Counted from the stretch's first letter, positions 6,717 to 15,726 are shown. The stretch is DNA of 16,542 nucleotides from Polynucleobacter sp. UBA962 (GCA_002292975.1 DBCI01000049.1:1-16542), one strand, 5' to 3'. Program-made: numbers and translations. The notes: generated by a model from the sequence alone, not told the origin.

Positions 6717-8297
6717 ATGATTCGTACCGCCCTACTTTCTGTTTCCGATAAGAATGGCATTGTGGAATTTGCCCAAGCCCTTCATCAACTGGGTGTAAAG
6801 CTAATCTCTACCGGTGGAACAGCAAAATTACTTACTGAGAAAGGTATTCCAGTGACCGAGGTCTCAACCCTCACAGGATTTCCTGAGATGCTTGATGGTC
6901 GTGTCAAAACCCTTCACCCCAAGGTCCATGGTGGATTATTAGCGCGCCGTGACTCTAAAGATCATATGGCCGCCATTAAAGAGCATGGGATTGAGACCAT
7001 TGATCTTTTGGCAATTAATCTTTACCCCTTTACGGAAACTATTACTAAGTCAGATTGCAGTTTTGAGGACGCAGTTGAGAACATCGATATTGGTGGTCCA
7101 GCCATGTTACGTGCTGCTGCTAAAAATCATCAGGATGTCACAGTGCTTGTATCGCCGTCCGATTACTCTGCAGTTCTCGATGAGATGCGCAACAACCAGA
7201 ATACAGTCTCATATGCAAGTAATCTTGCCTATGCCAAAAAAGTCTTTGCGCATACTGCCCAATACGATGGTGCAATTGCAAATTATCTATCCTCACTGAA
7301 TAAACAACAGGATCACTCCAACCGCAATCCATATCCAAAAACACTCCACTTAGCCTTTGAACGAGTGCAAGAAATGCGCTATGGTGAGAACCCGCATCAA
7401 TCAGCCGCCTTCTATCGCGATATCAAAGCGCCGGCTGGTAGTCTTGCGCATTACACTCAGTTACAAGGCAAAGAGCTGTCTTTTAATAATATTGCCGATG
7501 CAGATGCCGCTTGGGAATGCGTTAAAAGTATCAGTGATAGTCAAGCAGCTTGCGTCATTATTAAACATGCCAATCCCTGTGGCGTTGCAATTGCGAACAC
7601 TGTGTTTGAAGCGTATCAAAAGGCCCTACAAACAGATCCTACTTCTGCATTTGGGGGCATCATTGCCCTAAATCGGGAGTGCGATGAAGCGTGTGCGCAA
7701 GCCGTTGCCAAACAGTTTGTAGAGGTCCTCATCGCTCCTCACTTTAGTGAGGCTGCCAAAACCATCTTTGCTAGCAAACAAAATGTGCGTTTATTACAAA
7801 TACCGCTTCCCAAGGGTGCTTCGAACCTGAATCAATATGATCTGAAACGTGTTGGTGGTGGCCTATTGGTGCAATCGAGTGACTCTAAAAATGTTCTTCC
7901 AAATGAACTAAAGGTCGTTACAAAACGCCACCCAACTCCCACAGAACTCACCGACCTAATATTTGCATGGCGCGTTGCTAAATTTGTTAAATCAAATGCA
8001 ATCGTTTACTGTGCTAATGGCATGACCTTGGGGGTCGGCGCTGGGCAAATGAGTCGGATTGATTCTGCCCGAATCGCCAGTATTAAAGCAGAACATGCAG
8101 GTTTAAGCCTCAAAGGCTCAGCGGTGGCTAGCGATGCCTTTTTCCCATTTCGGGATGGTTTAGATATAGTGGTCGCTGCAGGTGCTAGCAGTGTGATTCA
8201 GCCAGGGGGGAGTATGCGTGATGACGAGGTCATTGAAGCGGCCAACGAACATGGAATTACGATGCTCTTTACCAACACACGTCACTTTAGGCATTAA
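6717..8297 (+). CDS. purH: Bifunctional AICAR transformylase/IMP cyclohydrolase PurH
   Basis: Catalyses the last two steps of IMP synthesis: formylation of AICAR using 10-formyl-THF, then ring closure. The 526-aa protein has the MGS-like cyclohydrolase domain first (about 1-145: [44 protein letters not shown]). The transformylase domain follows ([19 protein letters not shown], then the catalytic K283-H284 in [41 protein letters not shown]). The end [14 protein letters not shown]...TNTRHFRH is the normal family C-terminus, so the protein is complete. The ATG is 3 bp after the fis stop with no evident Shine-Dalgarno. The dusB-fis-purH-ruvC order is, from memory, common in betaproteobacteria. 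Confidence 0.97.
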   Translation: MIRTALLSVSDKNGIVEFAQALHQLGVKLISTGGTAKLLTEKGIPVTEVSTLTGFPEMLDGRVKTLHPKVHGGLLARRDSKDHMAAIKEHGIETIDLLAINLYPFTETITKSDCSFEDAVENIDIGGPAMLRAAAKNHQDVTVLVSPSDYSAVLDEMRNNQNTVSYASNLAYAKKVFAHTAQYDGAIANYLSSLNKQQDHSNRNPYPKTLHLAFERVQEMRYGENPHQSAAFYRDIKAPAGSLAHYTQLQGKELSFNNIADADAAWECVKSISDSQAACVIIKHANPCGVAIANTVFEAYQKALQTDPTSAFGGIIALNRECDEACAQAVAKQFVEVLIAPHFSEAAKTIFASKQNVRLLQIPLPKGASNLNQYDLKRVGGGLLVQSSDSKNVLPNELKVVTKRHPTPTELTDLIFAWRVAKFVKSNAIVYCANGMTLGVGAGQMSRIDSARIASIKAEHAGLSLKGSAVASDAFFPFRDGLDIVVAAGASSVIQPGGSMRDDEVIEAANEHGITMLFTNTRHFRH

Positions 8298-8303
8298 TTG
8301 TTG

Positions 8304-8798
8304 ATGCGCTGGCTAGGTATTGATCCAGGTTTAAGGACAACCGGTTTTGGTGTCATTGAAATTGAGGGTCAACGATTACGCTATATCAGTTCGGGGATTA
8401 TTGAGAGTGGCTCTATTGACCTAGGTCTGCCTAATCGCCTTGGTACTCTATACAGTGGGGTACAAGAGGTTTTATTGACCTATCAACCCGATGCAGCAGC
8501 AATTGAAGAGATCTTCCTCAATGTCAATCCACGTTCTACCTTGATGTTAGGTCAAGCTCGGGGTGCAGTGATTGCTGCTATGGTTTCCACTGGATTAGCT
8601 GTTACGGAATACAGTGCGCGTGGTGTGAAACAAGCTATTGTCGGCACTGGCCGGGCAAGTAAGTTACAGATGCAAGAGATGGTTAAGCGCCTACTCAAGC
8701 TTAACAAGAGTCCCCCTCCGGATGCCGCTGATGCTTTGGGGGTTGCTATTTGTGCAGCCCATCATCATCAAGTACAAAGCGGGCGTACGAAGCAGTAA
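8304..8798 (+). CDS. ruvC: Crossover junction endodeoxyribonuclease RuvC
   Basis: Dimeric Holliday-junction resolvase working with RuvAB at the end of recombinational repair. All four acidic catalytic residues are present: D7 (GIDPG), E68 (AIEEIF), D140 and D143 (DAADAL), equivalent to E. coli D7, E66, D138 and D141. ATG 8304 (MRWLGIDPG) is chosen as start, since it places the catalytic aspartate at position 7 as in E. coli; TTG codons at 8298 and 8301 are in frame but would only add two residues. Length is 164 aa. Six bp after purH, nine bp before ruvA. Confidence 0.96.
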   Translation: MRWLGIDPGLRTTGFGVIEIEGQRLRYISSGIIESGSIDLGLPNRLGTLYSGVQEVLLTYQPDAAAIEEIFLNVNPRSTLMLGQARGAVIAAMVSTGLAVTEYSARGVKQAIVGTGRASKLQMQEMVKRLLKLNKSPPPDAADALGVAICAAHHHQVQSGRTKQ

Positions 8799-8807
8799 GA
8801 TAGAGGG

Positions 8808-9389
8808 ATGATTGGACGCATTCAAGGCACCCTAATTAGCATCACGGCACCCAAATTACTCATTGATTGCAATGGGGTGGGTTATGAGGTCGATGTACCG
8901 ATGAGTACTTTGTATCAACTTCCCCTTGTTGGGCAACAACTAACATTACTAACCCATTTTCATGTGCGGGAAGACCAACAGCAATTATTTGGTTTTGCCA
9001 CAAATGCAGAACGCGATGCCTTTCGGTCTCTCATCAAGATTAGTGGGGTCGGTGCTCGTACTGCCTTAGCAGTCTTATCCGGAATGAGCGTCAATGAACT
9101 TGTTCAAGCAATTACCATTCAAGAGCCCGGCACACTAACTCGAGTACCCGGAATTGGTAAAAAAACTGCTGAGCGTCTCCTGCTTGAGCTAAAAGGAAAG
9201 CTTGCCCCTGACCTAGGCTTAGGTCAGAACAAATCCAGCAAGCCTGATATCGTCTCTGAAATAACGCAAGCCCTACTAGCACTTGGATATTCTGATAAGG
9301 AAGCCCACCTTGCGGTTCGTCAAGTTCCAGCGGATGTCACGGTCTCCGATGGTATTAAGCTAGCACTAAAATCGCTTTCGAAGGGCTAA
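8808..9389 (+). CDS. ruvA: Holliday junction branch-migration complex subunit RuvA
   Basis: Tetrameric protein that binds the four-way junction and loads the RuvB motors. The 193-aa sequence has the N-terminal OB-fold (about 1-64, beginning MIGRIQGTL), tandem helix-hairpin-helix motifs ([15 protein letters not shown] and [19 protein letters not shown]), a flexible linker (about 136-148) and the C-terminal RuvB-binding domain ([16 protein letters not shown]). A purine-rich GAGGG abuts the ATG directly, too close for an ideal Shine-Dalgarno. Nine bp after ruvC and six bp before ruvB. Confidence 0.96.
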   Translation: MIGRIQGTLISITAPKLLIDCNGVGYEVDVPMSTLYQLPLVGQQLTLLTHFHVREDQQQLFGFATNAERDAFRSLIKISGVGARTALAVLSGMSVNELVQAITIQEPGTLTRVPGIGKKTAERLLLELKGKLAPDLGLGQNKSSKPDIVSEITQALLALGYSDKEAHLAVRQVPADVTVSDGIKLALKSLSKG

Positions 9390-9395
9390 AAACAA

Positions 9396-10457
9396 ATGAC
9401 AATCCGCACCGATGATCTTAATATTGATGATGGTAACGAGCGTATTGTCAGCCCCGGCGCCGGTCATGCCGAAGCGGTTATTGAACGAGCTCTGCGACCA
9501 AAACAACTTGATGAATACGTAGGTCAAAGCAAAGCACGGGCTCAGCTCGAGATTTTTATTAATGCCACGCGTAATCGTAAAGAGGCGCTTGATCATGTTC
9601 TACTCTTCGGGCCTCCGGGACTAGGCAAGACTACCTTGGCTCATATTATTGCTAAAGAACTTGGTGTCAATCTTCGCCAAACGAGTGGTCCCGTCTTAGA
9701 TCGCCCAGGCGATCTTGCCGCCCTCTTAACCAATCTCGAAGAAAATGACGTTCTCTTTATTGATGAGATCCATCGTCTATCACCGGTAGTGGAAGAGATT
9801 TTATATCCCGCTTTAGAGGATTACTCTCTGGATATTATGATTGGCGAAGGTCCTGCAGCGCGTAGTGTTAAATTGGATCTCAAACCATTTACTTTAATTG
9901 GTGCAACAACGCGTGCTGGCATGCTGACCAATCCTTTGCGCGATCGTTTTGGGATCGTGGCGCGTCTAGAGTTCTACTCAACTCCAGAGCTAACCCAGAT
10001 TATTGAACGTTCGGCCAAATTACTTAATGCGCAAATTGATCCACTGGGGTCTGTAGAAATAGCCAAACGTGCTCGTGGCACCCCTCGAATCGCAAACCGT
10101 CTACTCCGCCGGGTTCGAGATTATGCAGAGGTCAAGGGTAGTGGCATCATCACCAAGGAAATGGCTGACGCAGCCCTCATGATGCTTGACGTAGATCCAA
10201 TCGGTTTTGACGTGATGGACCGAAAATTACTTGAAGCAATCCTCCATAAGTTCAATGGTGGTCCGGTTGGGATTGATAATTTGGCCGCTGCTATTGGTGA
10301 AGAACGCGATACGATTGAAGATGTACTGGAGCCTTTTTTGATTCAGCAAGGTTATTTACAGCGAACATCGCGGGGCAGAATTGCAACCCGCCAAAGCTAT
10401 GAACACTTTGGTCTAAAACCACCCAGTAACTCCGCAAATCTTGATTTATTGGATTAA
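9396..10457 (+). CDS. ruvB: Holliday junction branch-migration ATPase RuvB
   Basis: Hexameric AAA+ motor that drives branch migration on RuvA-bound junctions. Length 353 aa with all motor motifs: Walker [10 protein letters not shown] (K78), Walker B FIDEIH (D123, E124), sensor 1 region GATTRAG, the arginine-finger motif PLRDRFG (R182, equal to E. coli R174), and sensor 2 [12 protein letters not shown]. The C-terminal winged-helix domain holds [20 protein letters not shown] and RGRIAT. Six bp after ruvA; an AAGGG about 11 nt before the ATG may serve as ribosome-binding site. Last gene of the plus-strand block, convergent with tyrS. Confidence 0.97.
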   Translation: MTIRTDDLNIDDGNERIVSPGAGHAEAVIERALRPKQLDEYVGQSKARAQLEIFINATRNRKEALDHVLLFGPPGLGKTTLAHIIAKELGVNLRQTSGPVLDRPGDLAALLTNLEENDVLFIDEIHRLSPVVEEILYPALEDYSLDIMIGEGPAARSVKLDLKPFTLIGATTRAGMLTNPLRDRFGIVARLEFYSTPELTQIIERSAKLLNAQIDPLGSVEIAKRARGTPRIANRLLRRVRDYAEVKGSGIITKEMADAALMMLDVDPIGFDVMDRKLLEAILHKFNGGPVGIDNLAAAIGEERDTIEDVLEPFLIQQGYLQRTSRGRIATRQSYEHFGLKPPSNSANLDLLD

Positions 10458-10468
10458 TACTGTCTTAA

Positions 10469-10491
10469 TTACTGCGCCGTTTAGGCAGTAA
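10469..10491. terminator. Inverted repeat at ruvB/tyrS convergent ends, weak possible terminator
   Basis: TTACTGC (10469-10475) and GCAGTAA (10485-10491) form a perfect 7-bp stem with a 9-nt loop. The loop and right arm cover the tyrS stop codon. Neither side has a proper T-run (plus side reads GGGTTACTTTT), so terminator function on either strand is uncertain. Confidence 0.3.
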
Positions 10492-11707
10492 GGGTTACTT
10501 TTGCAAAGCGGCGCTTACCAACCTGCACCACATAAGTGCCAGCATTGAGCTTGAGGGTCTTGTCACTAATTACTGTGCCGTCAACTCGTACTCCACTTTG
10601 ATCGATATTGCGATTTGCCTCTGAGCTTGAGGGAACTAAATTAGCAGCCTTTAATAAAGCAGCAATGCCAAGTGGGGCGCCACTGAGTTGAAGCTCAGGA
10701 ATATCGTCGGGGATACCGCCCTTGGCACGATGATTAAAGTCTTCTAGGGCTTTATCTGCTGCCCCATCGGAATGAAAACGCGCCACAATTTCTTGTCCCA
10801 AAAGAACTTTGCATTCCCTCGGATTACGACCCGCTACTACCTCTTGCTTCATTAAGTCAATTTCTGCTAATGGTCTAAACGAGAGCAAGGTAAAGTAGTC
10901 CCACATCAAATCATCGGAGATGCTCATGAGCTTTCCGAACATCTCGTTGGCAGGTTCCTGAATACCGATGTAATTCCCCTTGGACTTGCTCATCTTCTCG
11001 ACACCATCCAAACCGACCAAGAGTGGCATCGTCAGAATACATTGGGGCTCCTGACCATATTCTTTTTGGAGCTCACGACCAACCAGTAAATTAAACTTTT
11101 GATCAGTACCACCAAGCTCTAAATCGCTTTGCAAGGCGACGGAATCATAACCCTGCATCAAGGGATATAAAAACTCATGCACAGAAATTGGGATACCGCC
11201 ACGATAGCGCTTTGTGAAATCATCGCGTTCGAGCATCCGCGCAACCGTATATTTGGCAGCAAGCTGGATCATGCCCCGAGCACCCAAAGGATCACACCAC
11301 TCACTGTTATACCGAATCTCGGTCTTGCTTGGATCTAAGATCACACTCGCTTGCTGGTAATACGTTTTGGCATTAACGGCAATTTCTTCTGCCGTTAAAG
11401 GAGGCCTCGTATTATTTCGCCCCGAGGGATCACCAATCATGCTGGTAAAGTCTCCGATCAAAAAGATCACAGTGTGACCAAGATCCTGAAGTTGGCGCAT
11501 TTTGTTTAAAACAACCGTGTGACCCAAATGAATATCTGGGGCTGTAGGATCCAATCCTAGCTTAATGCGCAGGGGCTTAGTCGTCGCTGCACTACGGGCT
11601 AATTTTTGCAACCAATCTGCCTCAACCAAGAGCTCTTCGCAGCCACGTTTAGTGACTTCCATGGCGTGTAATACGGGCGGGGTAATCGGATACGGTTTAG
11701 CCGTCAT
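10481..11707 (-). CDS. tyrS: Tyrosyl-tRNA synthetase
   Basis: Class I synthetase that charges tRNA-Tyr. The 408-aa protein has the HIGH-type motif HLGH (residues 60-63, in [14 protein letters not shown]), the tyrosine-binding region with [16 protein letters not shown] (about 198-213), the KMSKS loop (238-242) and a C-terminal S4-like RNA-binding domain (about 345-408). The KFNLL form places it in the second (TyrZ-like) bacterial subgroup rather than the E. coli TyrS type. The ATG at 11707 begins [12 protein letters not shown]16 is a possible later start, but family members commonly have a leader of this length. Its own transcript; the 46-bp gap to anmK must hold its promoter, though no convincing pair of hexamers is visible. 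No strong terminator after the stop. Confidence 0.96.
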   Translation of the reverse strand: MTAKPYPITPPVLHAMEVTKRGCEELLVEADWLQKLARSAATTKPLRIKLGLDPTAPDIHLGHTVVLNKMRQLQDLGHTVIFLIGDFTSMIGDPSGRNNTRPPLTAEEIAVNAKTYYQQASVILDPSKTEIRYNSEWCDPLGARGMIQLAAKYTVARMLERDDFTKRYRGGIPISVHEFLYPLMQGYDSVALQSDLELGGTDQKFNLLVGRELQKEYGQEPQCILTMPLLVGLDGVEKMSKSKGNYIGIQEPANEMFGKLMSISDDLMWDYFTLLSFRPLAEIDLMKQEVVAGRNPRECKVLLGQEIVARFHSDGAADKALEDFNHRAKGGIPDDIPELQLSGAPLGIAALLKAANLVPSSSEANRNIDQSGVRVDGTVISDKTLKLNAGTYVVQVGKRRFAKVTLTA

Positions 11708-11753
11708 ACCAAGTTCTAGATTCGGTTAAATTAAGGGTCTATATATTGTTAAA

Positions 11754-12941
11754 GTGTCATTGTCGCATTGTCGAGAACCCGAGCTCCTACCCTTGAATTC
11801 TACTAATTTGTCTACGTCCCCTTCTCTCTATATCGGGCTTATGTCTGGTACAAGCCTGGACGGCATTGATGCAGTCTTAAGCGATATCAGCGACTCTGGA
11901 AAGGTAAGGTTTTTACAATCGGTGAGCCTTCCCTTTGAACCCGCTCTCAAGCAAGAACTACTTCACCTGCAATATCCGGGTGCCAATGAGATCCATCGTG
12001 AGCATCTTGCTGCCAATGCGCTTGCAGATGCGTATGCAAAAGCATGCGCAAAGCTCTTACTCATTCAGGGTCTTCATGCACAACAAATCCATGCAATTGG
12101 GGCTCACGGACAAACTCTGCGGCACCAACCGCAAAAAAATATCTTACAGAGCTATACCCATCAAAGTTTAAATCCAGCCCTATTGGCTGAATTAACTGGC
12201 ATTAATGTGATTGCTAATTTTCGGGCGCGCGATATGGCGGCAGGCGGTCAAGGTGCACCCCTAGTCCCCGTTTTTCATAGTGAGCAGTTTTATTCCTCCC
12301 AAGAAAACCGAGCGGTTCTTAATATCGGTGGCATCGCCAATCTCACCCTCTTACCAAAGCAGGGGGAGGTGAGTGGCTTTGATTGTGGTCCTGGCAATAT
12401 TTTATTGGATACGTGGATTCAGAAAATGCAAAGTAAGGATTTTGATCAAGACGGGCAATGGTCAAGCTCTGGCCGCCCTGATGAAGAACTCCTACAAAAA
12501 ATGTTGAGTGACCCCTACTTCTCTCAATTGCCTCCCAAAAGTACCGGTCGCGATCACTTCAATCTGCAATGGATTGAAGCTAACATACAACAAGGTTCAT
12601 ACAAACCAGAGGATGTGCAGGCAAGCCTATTACAACTCACCATCCAAAGCATTCTCAATGGTTTACAAGCCCATGCCAAAGAAACGCAGCGTTTAATTGT
12701 GTGTGGTGGTGGTACCAAAAATATTGCCTTGCTTGAGCTTTTAAAAATTCATGCTCAGAAGCAAATTCCTAATTTGGTAATTGAATCTTCGGCACAGCAT
12801 GGGATTGATCCACAACTCGTAGAGGCCCTCGCCTTTGCTTGGCTAGCCTGGGCGCACCAACAAAAACGGCCAGCAAATATACCGGCCGTAACAGGTGCTA
12901 AAGGCTTACGCGTGCTGGGTGCGTATTACCCCGCCGCTTAA
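11754..12941 (+). CDS. anmK: Anhydro-N-acetylmuramic acid kinase AnmK
   Basis: Opens the 1,6-anhydro ring of anhydroMurNAc and phosphorylates it to MurNAc-6-P during peptidoglycan recycling. Motifs of the ASKHA-type kinase: [72 protein letters not shown] and VCGGGTKN. No in-frame ATG exists between the upstream stop (11727) and the ATG inside the conserved MSGTS motif, so translation must begin at GTG 11754 (395 aa, used here), TTG 11793 (382 aa) or TTG 11808 (377 aa). The last two are nearer the E. coli length of 369. No Shine-Dalgarno decides it. Works in the same route as AmgK and MurU near the other end of this window. Its stop overlaps the erpA stop. Confidence 0.92.
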   Translation: MSLSHCREPELLPLNSTNLSTSPSLYIGLMSGTSLDGIDAVLSDISDSGKVRFLQSVSLPFEPALKQELLHLQYPGANEIHREHLAANALADAYAKACAKLLLIQGLHAQQIHAIGAHGQTLRHQPQKNILQSYTHQSLNPALLAELTGINVIANFRARDMAAGGQGAPLVPVFHSEQFYSSQENRAVLNIGGIANLTLLPKQGEVSGFDCGPGNILLDTWIQKMQSKDFDQDGQWSSSGRPDEELLQKMLSDPYFSQLPPKSTGRDHFNLQWIEANIQQGSYKPEDVQASLLQLTIQSILNGLQAHAKETQRLIVCGGGTKNIALLELLKIHAQKQIPNLVIESSAQHGIDPQLVEALAFAWLAWAHQQKRPANIPAVTGAKGLRVLGAYYPAA

Positions 12942-12945
12942 GCGG
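12934..12945. repeat. Perfect palindrome across overlapping anmK and erpA stop codons
   Basis: CCGCTTAAGCGG is a 12-bp palindrome. Its central TTAA gives both stops: TAA at 12939-12941 for anmK and the complement of TTA at 12938-12940 for erpA. There is no T-run on either side, so it is probably not an intrinsic terminator. Confidence 0.6.
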
Positions 12946-13318
12946 AAAATGAAGAGCCGCAACCACATGTAGTAGTGGCGTTTGGATTTTTAATAACAAA
13001 CTGTGAGCCATTGATATCCTCTTTGTAATCAATCTCAGCACCGACTAAATACTGAAAGCTCATTGAATCCACTAACAAGGTAACCCCATTTTTTTCAAAG
13101 GTCGTATCGTCCTCATTTACCGCTTCATCGAAAGTAAAGCCGTACTGAAAACCAGAACAACCTCCGCCTTGCACAAAAACGCGCAACTTAAGATCTGTAT
13201 TACCTTCTTCAGCAATTAGATCGGCTACCTTAGCAGCAGCGCTATCGGTAAAGATTAAAGGGATTGGTGGCTCAGCCAGAGCGGAAGATTGTTCAACTGC
13301 GGTGTTTGTTTGGCTCAT
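12938..13318 (-). CDS. erpA: Iron-sulfur cluster insertion protein ErpA (A-type carrier)
   Basis: A-type carrier that receives Fe-S clusters from the assembly scaffold and hands them to apo-enzymes, including isoprenoid enzymes in E. coli. The 126-aa protein has the three cluster cysteines C54 ([11 protein letters not shown]), C118 and C120 (CGCGSSF) and the family end SSFSA. A variable N-terminal tail of about 20 residues precedes the domain. A good Shine-Dalgarno (AGGAG, complement of 13325-13329) lies 6 nt before the ATG at 13318. It is downstream of argC by 80 bp with no terminator between, so it may share the argC transcript or use its own promoter. IscA and SufA are alternatives, but the sequence and, from memory, its place near argC in Burkholderiaceae favour ErpA. 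Confidence 0.9.
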   Translation of the reverse strand: MSQTNTAVEQSSALAEPPIPLIFTDSAAAKVADLIAEEGNTDLKLRVFVQGGGCSGFQYGFTFDEAVNEDDTTFEKNGVTLLVDSMSFQYLVGAEIDYKEDINGSQFVIKNPNATTTCGCGSSFSA

Positions 13319-13398
13319 TTGCTACTCCTGTCAAAATCACTAATATGAATTCATTTTAGGCTTTAATTCCCCTATTTGCACAAGGTACTTTGAATCAT

Positions 13399-14457
13399 TT
13401 AAGGTAAAAGGGCAATTTGCTCAAGCCCCATGGTCTCGGGAAGGTCAAACATGAGGTTCATGCACTGTACGCCCTGTCCTGAAGCCCCTTTAACAAGATT
13501 GTCCTCAACGACCAAGATAACAAGGGTATCCCCACCCCCTGGGCGATGAATGGCTATTTTCACACCATTACTTCCCCGAACTGACCGAGTTTCTGGATGG
13601 CTGCCGGCAGGCAAAACATCAATAAATGGTTCATTCGCGAAGAACTGCTCGAATAAGGCTTGGAAATCCATAGCACGCCCCTCGGGCAAAATCCGGGCGT
13701 ATAGAGTTGAATGGATCCCCCGAATCATTGGTGTTAGATGTGGCACAAAGGTCAACGCAATATTGTCATGCCCTGCGATTACCTTTAGTCCTTGGGTAAT
13801 CTCCGGCAAATGACGATGTCCTTTAACCCCATACGCTTTGAAATTATCACTGGCCTCTGAAAGTAATGTGGGGATCTCGGCCTTACGTCCCGCACCCGAT
13901 GTTCCTGATTTGCAATCAGCGATTAAAGACTGGGTCTCAATTAAAGGGTGCGAATGGCCATTTTTAGGAGACAACAATGGTGCAAAACCTAATTGAACCG
14001 ATGTAGGGTAACAACCCGCTAGTCCAATAATACGAGCTTTTTTAATTGCTTCCCGATTAATTTCTGGTAAACCATACACAGCTTCTTTTAAGATCTCTGG
14101 GCAGGCATGCGGCATGCCGTACCACTTCTCAAAGACTGCAGTATCTTGCAAACGAAAATCCGCAGCTAGGTCGAGTATCTTGACATTGGCGGCCAATAAG
14201 TCTCTCGCCTGTGCCATTGCTACCCCATGTGGAGTCGCAAAAAAGACCGCATCACATTCATTGAGCCTAGCTGTGTCGGGTGTTGTAAATTGCAAATGAA
14301 CCCGGCCGCGCAAGGATGGAAACATCTCAGCAACCGCCATGCCGGCTTCTGTGCGCGAAGTAATTGAATGTAATTGCACCTGCGGATGCTGCGCTAAAAG
14401 ACGGAGTAGCTCAACACCGGTATAGCCTGTGCCACCCACAATGCCGACTTTAATCAT
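13399..14457 (-). CDS. argC: N-acetyl-gamma-glutamyl-phosphate reductase ArgC
   Basis: Third step of arginine synthesis: NADPH-dependent reduction of N-acetylglutamyl-phosphate to the semialdehyde. The N-terminal Rossmann motif is [19 protein letters not shown]; the catalytic cysteine is C149 (GLAGCYPTS). Also seen are [21 protein letters not shown] with the conserved histidine, and HLTPMIRGI. The start is ATG 14457 (MIKVG, 352 aa): the other in-frame ATG at 14469 is part of the Shine-Dalgarno stretch ATGGAGAAG, and GGAG (complement of 14464-14467) sits 6 nt before 14457. It follows the rpsI terminator, so it needs its own promoter; TACAAT (complement of 14492-14497) is a candidate -10. This is the long-type ArgC without a fused kinase. 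Confidence 0.96.
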   Translation of the reverse strand: MIKVGIVGGTGYTGVELLRLLAQHPQVQLHSITSRTEAGMAVAEMFPSLRGRVHLQFTTPDTARLNECDAVFFATPHGVAMAQARDLLAANVKILDLAADFRLQDTAVFEKWYGMPHACPEILKEAVYGLPEINREAIKKARIIGLAGCYPTSVQLGFAPLLSPKNGHSHPLIETQSLIADCKSGTSGAGRKAEIPTLLSEASDNFKAYGVKGHRHLPEITQGLKVIAGHDNIALTFVPHLTPMIRGIHSTLYARILPEGRAMDFQALFEQFFANEPFIDVLPAGSHPETRSVRGSNGVKIAIHRPGGGDTLVILVVEDNLVKGASGQGVQCMNLMFDLPETMGLEQIALLP

Positions 14458-14491
14458 GCTCTTCTCCATTTATTACCAAGGTGATGTACTG

Positions 14492-14497
14492 ATTGTA
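14492..14497 (-). promoter_or_regulatory. Candidate -10 of argC
   Basis: TACAAT (five of six to consensus) on the minus strand begins directly after the T-run of the rpsI terminator. A start near 14485 would leave a leader of about 28 nt. Only a poor -35 (TTACGC, 15 bp away, in the terminator hairpin) is visible. Confidence 0.35.
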
Positions 14498-14498
14498 T

Positions 14499-14525
14499 AA
14501 AAAATAAGGGCCGCGTAAGCGGCCC
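14499..14525 (-). terminator. Intrinsic terminator of rplM-rpsI
   Basis: On the minus strand GGGCCGC, loop TTAC, GCGGCCC form a 7-bp GC-rich stem (arms 14508-14514 and 14519-14525) followed by TTATTTTTT. It lies 20 bp after the rpsI stop and before argC. Confidence 0.88.
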
Positions 14526-14545
14526 CAGGATGCAATTTGGTTTGC

Positions 14546-14938
14546 TTAACGCTTACTAAACTGTTTACGACGGCGGGCACCGTGCAATCCAACCTTCTTA
14601 CGCTCAACCTCACGGGCATCGCGCGTTACCAAACCAGCCTTTGACAGGGTTGGTTTTAAGGCCGCATCATAATCAATCAATGCACGAGTTACGCCATGAC
14701 GTACCGCGCCTGCTTGACCCGTCTCACCGCCACCGCTAACGTTTACCTGAATATCAAAAGTGGTGAGATTGCTCGTTAAAGCAAGTGGCTGGCGTGCAAT
14801 CATGCGGGAAGTTTCACGAGCAAAGTAAGCATCAATCGGCTTACCGTTAACAGTGATTTCACCTTTACCGGATTTAATAAAGACACGCGCAACTGAACTC
14901 TTGCGGCGGCCTGTTCCATAGTTCCAATTTCCGTACAT
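14546..14938 (-). CDS. rpsI: 30S ribosomal protein S9
   Basis: Small-subunit protein whose C-terminal tail reaches the P-site tRNA. Length 130 aa, equal to E. coli S9. It begins [20 protein letters not shown], contains [19 protein letters not shown] and ends [17 protein letters not shown] with the conserved terminal lysine and arginine. The Shine-Dalgarno AAGGA overlaps the rplM stop (TAAGGAAG), so its translation is probably coupled to rplM. Second gene of the rplM-rpsI operon, closed by the terminator at 14499-14525. Confidence 0.98.
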   Translation of the reverse strand: MYGNWNYGTGRRKSSVARVFIKSGKGEITVNGKPIDAYFARETSRMIARQPLALTSNLTTFDIQVNVSGGGETGQAGAVRHGVTRALIDYDAALKPTLSKAGLVTRDAREVERKKVGLHGARRRKQFSKR

Positions 14939-14947
14939 ATCGCTTCC

Positions 14948-15376
14948 TTAGATCTCTAACGGTTTAGGCTGTTGAGCCGTATGTGGATGATCAGCATCGC
15001 CATAAACCTTCAGCTTTTTGATCATGGCATAGCCCAATGGGCCTTTTGGCAACATCCCCTTCACTGCTTTCTCTAAAGCGCGTGTTGGAAAACGGGCCTG
15101 CATCTTGTCAAAATTCGTTGAGCTGATGCCGCCTGGATAGCCACTATGACGGTAATAAATCTTATTCAATCCCTTAGTACCGGTTACCCGAAGCTTGGAA
15201 GAATTAATAACGACAATAAAATCACCAGTGTCGACGTGTGGGGTAAATTCGGGTTTGTGCTTGCCGCGTAGACGGAGTGCCACTTCACTGGCGACACGAC
15301 CGAGGACTTTGTCCGTAGCGTCAATCACGAACCACTCGCGCTTTACCTCATGCGGTTTTGCGGAAAAGGTCTTCAT
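14948..15376 (-). CDS. rplM: 50S ribosomal protein L13
   Basis: Early-assembly large-subunit protein. The start is ATG 15376, giving [20 protein letters not shown] and 142 aa, the same length as E. coli L13. The frame is open up to 15466, but those 30 residues are not part of the family. Other motifs: [43 protein letters not shown] and the C-terminal region [18 protein letters not shown]. Followed by rpsI 9 bp after the stop. In E. coli L13 represses its own operon through the mRNA leader; here a leader of about 138 nt with an 8-bp stem-loop is predicted, which might serve the same purpose (inference). Confidence 0.98.
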   Translation of the reverse strand: MKTFSAKPHEVKREWFVIDATDKVLGRVASEVALRLRGKHKPEFTPHVDTGDFIVVINSSKLRVTGTKGLNKIYYRHSGYPGGISSTNFDKMQARFPTRALEKAVKGMLPKGPLGYAMIKKLKVYGDADHPHTAQQPKPLEI

Positions 15377-15481
15377 GATTACTTTCAAATTGTTATAGTC
15401 ACAAACACTCCAAATCGTTATCGCACTTTGGCTCCGCTTATGTTTGCAGGCTCGCAGATCAGACATCGAGTTTGGTAAAAC

Positions 15482-15506
15482 AATTACCGTTGACTAATCG
15501 GTAATT
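15482..15506 (-). promoter_or_regulatory. Stem-loop in the probable rplM leader
   Basis: AATTACCG and CGGTAATT (15482-15489 and 15499-15506) are perfect 8-bp arms around a 9-base loop. If transcription starts near 15514 it lies at the 5' end of the rplM leader, about 106-130 nt before the ATG. It could protect the mRNA, bind L13 or be an operator. On the minus strand it is followed by GTTTTACC, too few Ts for a good terminator. Confidence 0.45.
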
Positions 15507-15520
15507 CAGTAAAGCCTTGA

Positions 15521-15550
15521 ATTGTAACCTAAAAAAAACCCGGGAATCAA
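15521..15550 (-). promoter_or_regulatory. Candidate rplM-rpsI promoter overlapping a terminator
   Basis: On the minus strand TTGATT (complement of 15545-15550) is 18 bp from TACAAT (complement of 15521-15526). The -35 falls in the terminator hairpin's loop and stem, and the -10 comes four bases after its T-run. Expected start near 15514. Confidence 0.4.
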
Positions 15551-15557
15551 TCCCGGG
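15531..15557 (-). terminator. Strong intrinsic terminator upstream of rplM, end of a candidate small RNA
   Basis: On the minus strand CCCGGGA, loop TTGAT, TCCCGGG make a 7-bp stem (arms 15551-15557 and 15539-15545), then eight Ts (15538-15531). It points toward rplM, so it ends a transcript that begins further right. No protein gene on the minus strand lies between it and rnpB. Confidence 0.9.
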
Positions 15558-15655
15558 CTGAAATCCACCTATGTTTGGGTGGAGGAGACATCAGTAGAAT
15601 GCAAGTTTGTAAAACGGTTTTTTAAGCCTCAAATCAAACAAACTTGGTATCAATG
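15531..15655 (-). ncRNA. Putative intergenic small RNA, about 120-125 nt
   Basis: Read on the minus strand, a candidate promoter (15689-15661) is followed by three successive stem-loops. The first has CAAGTTTGT/ACAAACTTG arms (15638-15646 with 15602-15610, 9 bp, 27-nt loop). The second has TCCACC/GGTGGA arms (15578-15583 with 15564-15569, 6 bp, 8-nt loop). The last is the strong terminator at 15557-15531. The stretch between the first two contains TCTCCTCC, complementary to Shine-Dalgarno sequences, a feature seen in some regulatory small RNAs. The only ATG frame inside (14 codons from about 15595) has no Shine-Dalgarno. I do not recognise a named family; it does not look like 6S RNA. Alternatives: a terminated rplM leader (attenuator) or the distant end of rnpB read-through. 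Confidence 0.5.
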
Positions 15656-15660
15656 TGGTT

Positions 15661-15689
15661 ATCTTAAACATTTTGATTGTGCAATGCAA
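15661..15689 (-). promoter_or_regulatory. Candidate promoter of the putative small RNA
   Basis: Minus-strand TTGCAT (complement of 15684-15689), 17-bp spacer, TAAGAT (complement of 15661-15666). The -10 matches four and the -35 three of six consensus bases; the spacing is ideal. The start would be near 15654. Confidence 0.35.
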
Positions 15690-15726
15690 GAAAAAATTTG
15701 GGTTTACCCTAGATGTTATATAAGAC

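Noticed and set aside
13319..13398. Search for an argC terminator or IscR-type operator upstream of erpA
   Set aside because: No stem with a T-run and no match to a known IscR motif; only a direct repeat AAGGTA (13382-13387, 13401-13406 region), too weak to call.
15377..15466. 30-codon N-terminal extension of rplM
   Set aside because: L13 proteins begin at MKTF(S); the extension has no family match and crosses the leader region.
15531..15655. 6S RNA or a short peptide gene as explanation of the structured gap
   Set aside because: It lacks the long, bulged hairpin of 6S RNA and is too short; the 14-codon ATG frame has no Shine-Dalgarno and overlaps the stems.
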